Source of the DNA: Euphorbia lathyris
Taxonomy: Eukaryota; Streptophyta; Magnoliopsida; Malpighiales; Euphorbiaceae
Reading direction: 5' to 3'
Assembly: GCF_963576675.1 (NCBI RefSeq)
Contig: NC_088916.1
Span: forward strand, 4,231,001-4,295,000
DNA: 64,000 nt
Shown here piece by piece: positions 58,801 through 64,000 of the stretch. Position 1 is the stretch's first letter; every line of letters begins with the position of its first letter. A program made the translations under genes and the position numbers. Under the pieces are notes generated by a model that searched no databases, was not told the origin of the DNA, and saw nothing but the letters and a program-made list of their open reading frames with translations.

Positions 58801-61800
58801 AAAACATACAAGAACAAGTAAATTAGTCTTCCCAATGTTAACATCTATACACATTTTTAATCTACCTCAGTTGGTGACTTTCTCTGCTGACGCTCGTGTT
58901 TCCTTGGATGGGCATTCATTGAAAGAAATACAAGTACATTACTGTCCTAAAATGAAGACATTAATAGCACTCAATCAAAGCACTTCAACATTAGATCAAA
59001 GTCTTCTTTCCATCAATGAGGTTTGCGTTCTGATTTTGAATAATTTTTATAGTTCAGGTTCCGTTTACTTGGCCTAAAAAACCATTTCGCCTGAATTTAC
59101 TCAAAGTTACACCTATTGACCCTCTAAACTTACTTAAGTTAATTTCCTTAAAGTGATCTATTGGCCCTGAACTTATTTGAAGTGATGTGATACGCACTTT
59201 AACTTGCTCAAATCACCTCTTACTCTGCCACGTAGCTTTAATCATGTCATCTTAAACAAGTTCAGAGGACTAACGAGACATCTTTAATGTTCAGGGGTCA
59301 ATCGGGTTTTTGGCCCCCCTGAACTTGGACTAAAAAACTGATTGACCCTCTGAAGTTTAAGGATGTAGCATTAGCCGATTCAGGGGCTCAAAAAACTGAT
59401 TGACCTCCTCCATGATTAACTCCCTATTTGTGGGGCAGAGTAAGAGGTGATCTGGTCAACTTAAAGCGCGTATCACTTTAGCTAAGTTTAGAGGGCTAAT
59501 AATTCAATTTAAGCAAGTTCAATAAGTAAGTTCAGGGAACAATGATGTATCCATAGATAAAGATGAGTTTTTCCCTCTGTATGTATCTTTGTTTTTATAT
59601 CATTATATCTTGAAGTGAATAAAGATATTCCTGGAGTAAAATTGTAGAAAATATTTATCGTCTAGGCAGTTATGATAGTATTTTGTACCTGAATCGGTGG
59701 CTCACTTTTTCTAAAATAATAGGGAAGAGGACCGAAACATGTCATTGAAAGATCTAGTATGTACCATACCTGGACAATAGTTGGAGTCAACGACTCTCAT
59801 AGGGCTCTGTAGTGGAAGAACCAAAAACTCAGAGGGTCAGTGGACCAAAATTGAGTGAGAAAACATATATTTTTTTGGGATTAATAATCAGTGACGGAGA
59901 AATCTATCGTAGTTCGATCTGTACTGCCAAATTTGTCATAAATTCTGTAAATAACAAGATTAGGGACGAGATTTTATATTAGCGACATAATTTTTGTGAT
60001 AAATCCAATTTTTTGTTACTTTTCCCTGGAATTGGGGGGGTTGACGGAATAATTAACCTACCATTTTTACAATTTTAATGCAGATGCTATTCAAGATTGC
60101 GCCAGAATCTAAAGGATCTCCATCTCTATCTGTAGAAGAAGTGGATGTTCAAGACTGTGTGAATTTGTCTAATCTTTTCTCCTCGGATGTGGCCAAACTT
60201 CTGGGGAAACTACAACGTTTAAAAGTAACAACATGTGAGAAGATTGAAGAGGTTATTTCAAAAGGAAATGAAGAAGCAGTTGACAAAATTGCATTTCCTC
60301 AGTTAAAGTCAATGGAACTAAAGGGTTTACAAAACCTTCGGAGTTTCTACAATGGGATTCATCCGGTTGAATTGTCGTTTTTGAAAGATTTACAATTTGA
60401 TGAATCCAATTTTCAACTGAAGATTTTCTTGTTCGAATGCTCGCTGAATGTAAAGGAAATGTGCATAAATGGAACCGATTATTCAAAAATGGGAAATCAT
60501 TTCACCAATGATACCATAAAAGAACAGGTACAATCAGCTAACCTTTTATTCAACATTTTACTTAGTTCAATTTAATACATAATTACACATAAACTTCCCA
60601 CTTTTTCCTGGGAACTTATATTTGGATCTATATCACACCTACATTTGTCAAATTTGGACATCTGACACTCTTATTTGCTGATTTGGTAGACTTCATATTA
60701 AGTCGGCATGGCACCGTCAAGTCAAACTTCCCTTTAAACATGTTTCATGCCATGTCAGTAAATAATGGTGTTCAAATTGACAAGTTTAGATGTGTTACAA
60801 CTTACAAGTCCAAGATAAGTTCGGAGTGCCAAATGGTAAAAAGTGACAAATTTAGATGTGCAATTATATATCAAGCCATTTAATTTTCTCTCATAAGAAG
60901 AAACCATATATATATATGTTAGCGATTCATCCTTTAAACACCCAAAACTTAGTTTTAAGCCCCTAAACTACACAAGTTTGTGCAATTGAACCCACATTTT
61001 TTAATTCTATTAAACTCTTGATCTTTATAGTTGAAACTTATTGAACTTTTTCTAATCCAAACAATTTGTGGAAGTGAACCACGGAAGACATGTGATGGAG
61101 TTGAAAAAAATAGGCTCAATAGATTCCGATTATAAAGTTCAAGGGCTCAATAATCCCGACCCTTCAAGATTAAGGACTTGACAAAAAATATTTAAGTTTT
61201 GAGGGTGTAACGAACGAGTCCTGGGTGGGTGGATTTTGGGTAGAAGGCCTGCTAAACGAACGACCTTAAGGATAGTGATGGTATAGGAATGAACTTACTC
61301 CCACGTTGGAAATGGAGAGAGAGTTAGTGGGGTATATTAGTAAGATGTGTTTCTAATACATGCAGACATGTTTTAAATGGAGGGAATGAGACTTGGGTCA
61401 GAGCGGACAATATCTAAGTGACGCATTTTACTGGTTGTTATAGTTCTTTCTTACTTCCACCGCTATCCCTTAGAGCCGCTTCTTGCTCAGGCCTTTTACC
61501 CGGTGCCACCTACTCTGGACCGGCTCGTTACAATAACAAATTTATGAAATTCAGTCTTAAAAGTATGTTTCTTTTTTGAAGATGTTGAACAAAGTAAGCA
61601 TATGCTGCGTTGAGCATTTCCTGATTATGTGTCAACTGCCACATGAAGACTCAAGTAGTATTCGAGATTTACTCTTTACGAAGTGTGAGAAATTGTTGGA
61701 TGTCATTCCTTGGAATTTGATTACAAGTCTTCAAAAGTTAGAAAAGCTTGTTGTGAAGAAATGTGATTCGGTAGAGAAAATATTCGAGTATGAAAGAGTA

Positions 61801-62490
61801 AATACTGAAGATCAAACAAGTATTACAATATTCTCTCATCTTGAAGAAATTACTCTGGAAGATCTGAAAAATCTCAAGCATATATTCAACAAGATTCCAA
61901 AAAGAATTCTGGGGTTTCAAAAGTTAGAAAAACTCGTCGTGAAGAGATGTGCTTCAGTACTTGAGCTATTCGAGTTCGAAGAAGAAGAAAGTGTCACAAC
62001 ATTTTCTCATCTCGACACTATTATTCTGGAATATCTGGAAAATCTCAAGCATATATTCACTAAAATTCCGGACAACATCGTTGGGTTCCAAAAGCTAAGG
62101 AAGTTACATGTTGAAAATTGCAACAACTTGAGAAACATATTCTCAGTATGGTCGGTAAAGGGTCTTGTACAGCTCCAACAACTAGAGGTAGCGTTTTGTA
62201 CGAGGTTGGAGGAAATAGTTGCAAAACAGGAAAAAGAAGAAGAAGAAGCTATTGTGTTCCCAAAACTGAGGAGTATTAATGTTTTATCTTGTCCTAAACT
62301 TGAATGTTTTTACAGTGGAAAACGTGCCATTGAATTGCCAGTACTGAAAAGCTTGAGCATTTTCAGCTGTGATGCTATTCAGACTTTCTCAAATGGATTA
62401 TTGAGCACTCCAAATCTGCATAAAATAGCAATTGATTTTATGAATCATCCTTGTAATGGAGACCTTAATGCAGCCTTATCAAGCAAGTAG
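52892..62490 (+). CDS. CC-NBS-LRR disease resistance protein (RPS2/At4g27190 type), 1,665 aa, five exons
   Basis: Intracellular immune receptor of the CNL class, which detects pathogen effectors and triggers a hypersensitive response (family knowledge). Proposed exons: 52892-55633, 57002-57409, 58526-59020, 60084-60527 and 61582-62490; all introns are GT-AG and phase 0, total 4,998 nt. The coiled-coil region spans residues of about 1-150. NB-ARC: P-loop GLGGVGKTT at 188-196, kinase-2 ILLILDDVW at 263, GLPIAI at 354, RNBS-D CFLLCCLFPED, and MHD at 482-484. LRRs run from about residue 560 (LPDNFFKGMKELKVLDLDIP) through the later exons. Exons 2 and 3 are repeats of one LRR module. All four introns contain transposon-derived DNA. 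The start is the ATG of MEFLTAIV; no in-frame stop was seen across the joins. The exact 3' exons need transcript support. Confidence 0.88.
55801..56351. mobile_element. 551-bp MITE in NLR intron 1
   Basis: The ends GGGTTAAGGTACAAAAATAC and GTATTTTTGCACCTTATCCC are inverted, and a perfect 9-bp target duplication TTATATAAA flanks it (55792-55800 and 56352-56360), so it is Mutator-like. Internal blocks AATTTTACCCCTGACG are repeated. The same family is at 33447-33941. The remaining intron (56361-57001) has another MITE-like half near 56820-56940. Confidence 0.85.
57531..58061. mobile_element. 531-bp hAT-type MITE in NLR intron 2
   Basis: The ends TAGGGCTTGAAATGGGCCGA and TTACAACCCTA are inverted, and a perfect 8-bp target duplication CCTCCAAG (57523-57530 and 58062-58069) is the hAT signature. 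The interior is rich in GAGCTCG/CGAGCTC palindromic words. It sits 121 bp after the exon 2 donor. Confidence 0.9.
59090..59550. repeat. Foldback repeat in NLR intron 3
   Basis: Phrases such as AACTTGCTCAAATCACCTCT and AAGAGGTGATCTGGTCAACT are inverted, as are CTATTGACCCTCTAAACTTA and AAGTTTAGAGGGCTAATAA. A GGGGCCAAAAACC-like centre separates two halves. No clean target duplication. The rest of the intron (59550-60083) is unremarkable. Confidence 0.6.
61206..61532. mobile_element. Solo-LTR-like or TRIM-like element in NLR intron 4
   Basis: 327 bp bounded by TGTAACGA and TCGTTACA, with an internal TACTCCCACGTTGGAAATGG phrase that recalls plant LTRs. No matching 5-bp target duplication was seen, so the assignment is tentative. 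The GC content is clearly above that of the intron. 60930-61205 is a separate MITE-like foldback. Confidence 0.5.
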
Positions 62491-63164
62491 AAGAAGGTAC
62501 ACTCTATTACTTAACATGGTTTGTTCTCATTTCATTTGCGTCTGAAATGGTATCTTTTACAACTCGAAATAAGGTTTTTACAGTTTCTCTATAAAAATTC
62601 AAATGTAGATGAAGTGGATAATGCTCTATTAACCAAGTTCTATGTTCAAAGCTCATTTTTCAGAAGCTTAATGTGTTAATTTGAAAGATGAAGGGCTCAA
62701 TCCACCAAAATAAGAATGATTAGAGGCCTCTAGATGTTTTTTACCAAAATTCTAACATACTTTTGGGTGCATGTGCTTCCATCCAACAAGATCTCCCATT
62801 GGATGGGAGCATATTGTCACGGACACAGTCTTTCACTACCCCTGTCAACTGTGTACTGCCGGATGAAATCATGCGGGATGTGACAATATGCTCTGGGAGT
62901 ACATTAGTCAGGTTTTGCACAACTAATGCACCATAGTTGGTACAAAAGTATGAATATATACCATCTTATGACGATCAATAATTTATCACCTACAATCAAA
63001 GAATTAGGATGTAAGAAATTATTTACCTATAAAAACGCACGTTACATGTACATTTCATTGGACAAAATATTTATATTGGTTTCAAAAGATTTGATGTTAA
63101 GCAGTTAACTAAACTTACCAAAAGAGCTTACAGCTACAATTAAAACCTCAAAGTTAACTGATGT
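62491..63164. other. NLR 3' flank, no further gene
   Basis: It probably contains the NLR 3' UTR. 62650-62755 matches one end of the MULE-type MITE family seen at 20268-21011. No coding region was recognised. Confidence 0.5.
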
Positions 63165-64000
63165 CTATAATTTGTGGCTTTTTAGGGGGCTGGATTTATA
63201 AGGACTCTCTATTATGGAAAAGCTTGTCTGAGAGATGTTTGTTAGAGGACAGATGCAATTATACTTGTGATGATCAGTTGACCATTTTAATGTGGTTGTT
63301 ATGCTTTTTTTTTTTTAAATTAAATAATTATTCTATTATTAATTTTTTTAATGAAAGATTGGGACGCGATTAAGAGGTTAGACATCCCAACTAGGTTGGC
63401 ACCCCTAACGCACTTAACCAATCCTGAATATTATTAAAAAAAAAAAAAGAAAATTACAAAAGGGGAGAAAATTAAAGGAAACGAATATGAGCAACATTAC
63501 AAAGGTCATCGAAAACATGAAATTGCAGTGGTCTACATTGTAGATTTGTTTCTATTCATAAATTCAGTTTCCTTCATGTGCCATTTGTTTATGATGCGTT
63601 TGAAGACTATGATAGTTATGTAAGGAGCGTTTTTCTATGCAGCTATTCTAGACAGAGTTAGCTATTTATATAGGCGCTTTTGTTTGCATCATTAGGAGAC
63701 TTTTAAAATTTTGACCTTCAGACCATGCTGTAGTAATCTTACATTTGTAGCAACTTCTTGTGTGTAATTGACAATCATCATCTGCCATTAATGATAAGTG
63801 CACTAGTCGTATGCATTGATTTGAGTGTATAACATGTTATTTGTCTTGATAACCCTATCACGGATTTTCTGTTTTCATTATATTTTATTTTAGATGTCTA
63901 TATGATTAGTAATTTAGTGTTTCTTATTGTTCGGTGGGAGTGATTGACTGATAGTCTATTTCATTATGAAGAACTCATGTTTGTGTTTTCATATTACTAT
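63165..64000 (+). repeat. Third copy of the BolA 3' flank, with a short insertion
   Basis: TTTGTGGCTTTTTAGG at 63170 and later blocks match 42527-43121 and, inverted, about 11600-11960, but no BolA coding sequence precedes it. About 63308-63530 is extra DNA with a poly-T start and the phrase CCAACTAGGTTGGCACCCCT on the plus strand, probably a SINE or a LINE 3' end. The homology is still running at the window edge. Confidence 0.75.

Overview
The window is nuclear DNA of a flowering plant, almost certainly a eudicot. It has intron-bearing genes with GT/AG borders, a CC-NBS-LRR resistance gene of the RPS2/At4g27190 type, plant-specific small genes (BolA, UPF0426), a PPR gene, and a dense, nested set of plant transposons: LINE, Ty1/copia, Tat-type Ty3/gypsy, Helitron, MULE- and hAT-like MITEs, and SINEs. 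Protein style suggests a rosid, possibly Malpighiales, but that is only an impression. Nothing here is prokaryotic.

Layout. 1-13.6 kb is the left arm of a large inverted duplication. It holds a frameshifted NLR (minus strand, running off the left edge), a LINE of about 7.3 kb inserted in a MITE about 0.6 kb upstream of that NLR, and an intact BolA gene (minus). 13.6-41.5 kb is the spacer: MITEs, an AT-rich Helitron (15.4-18.4 kb), a decayed minus-strand LINE split by a MULE-type MITE (19.3-22.3 kb), the UPF0426 gene (22.5-25.5 kb), a decayed Tat-type gypsy element with a 120-bp tandem array at its 3' end (27.1-33.4 kb), a 5'-truncated LINE (34.0-35.5 kb), a three-exon PPR gene (36.6-38.6 kb) and a 5'-truncated UPF0426 copy (39.5-40.6 kb). 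From 41.5 kb the right arm repeats BolA, the shared intergenic DNA and the NLR, now on the plus strand. A copia element with nearly identical LTRs (46.4-51.5 kb) sits upstream of the NLR at almost the same site as the LINE/MITE on the left. The right NLR (52.9-62.5 kb) is intact over five exons (predicted 1,665 aa). The last 0.8 kb repeats the BolA downstream flank a third time, so the NLR cluster probably continues past the window.

Host genes that look functional: BolA x2, UPF0426, PPR and the right NLR. They form no operon-like unit. The common theme is resistance-gene cluster evolution: inverted and tandem duplication, a microhomology deletion that broke one NLR, and repeated transposon insertion in NLR promoters and introns. 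All comparisons were made by eye between parts of this window; no database search was run and no identity percentages are claimed.
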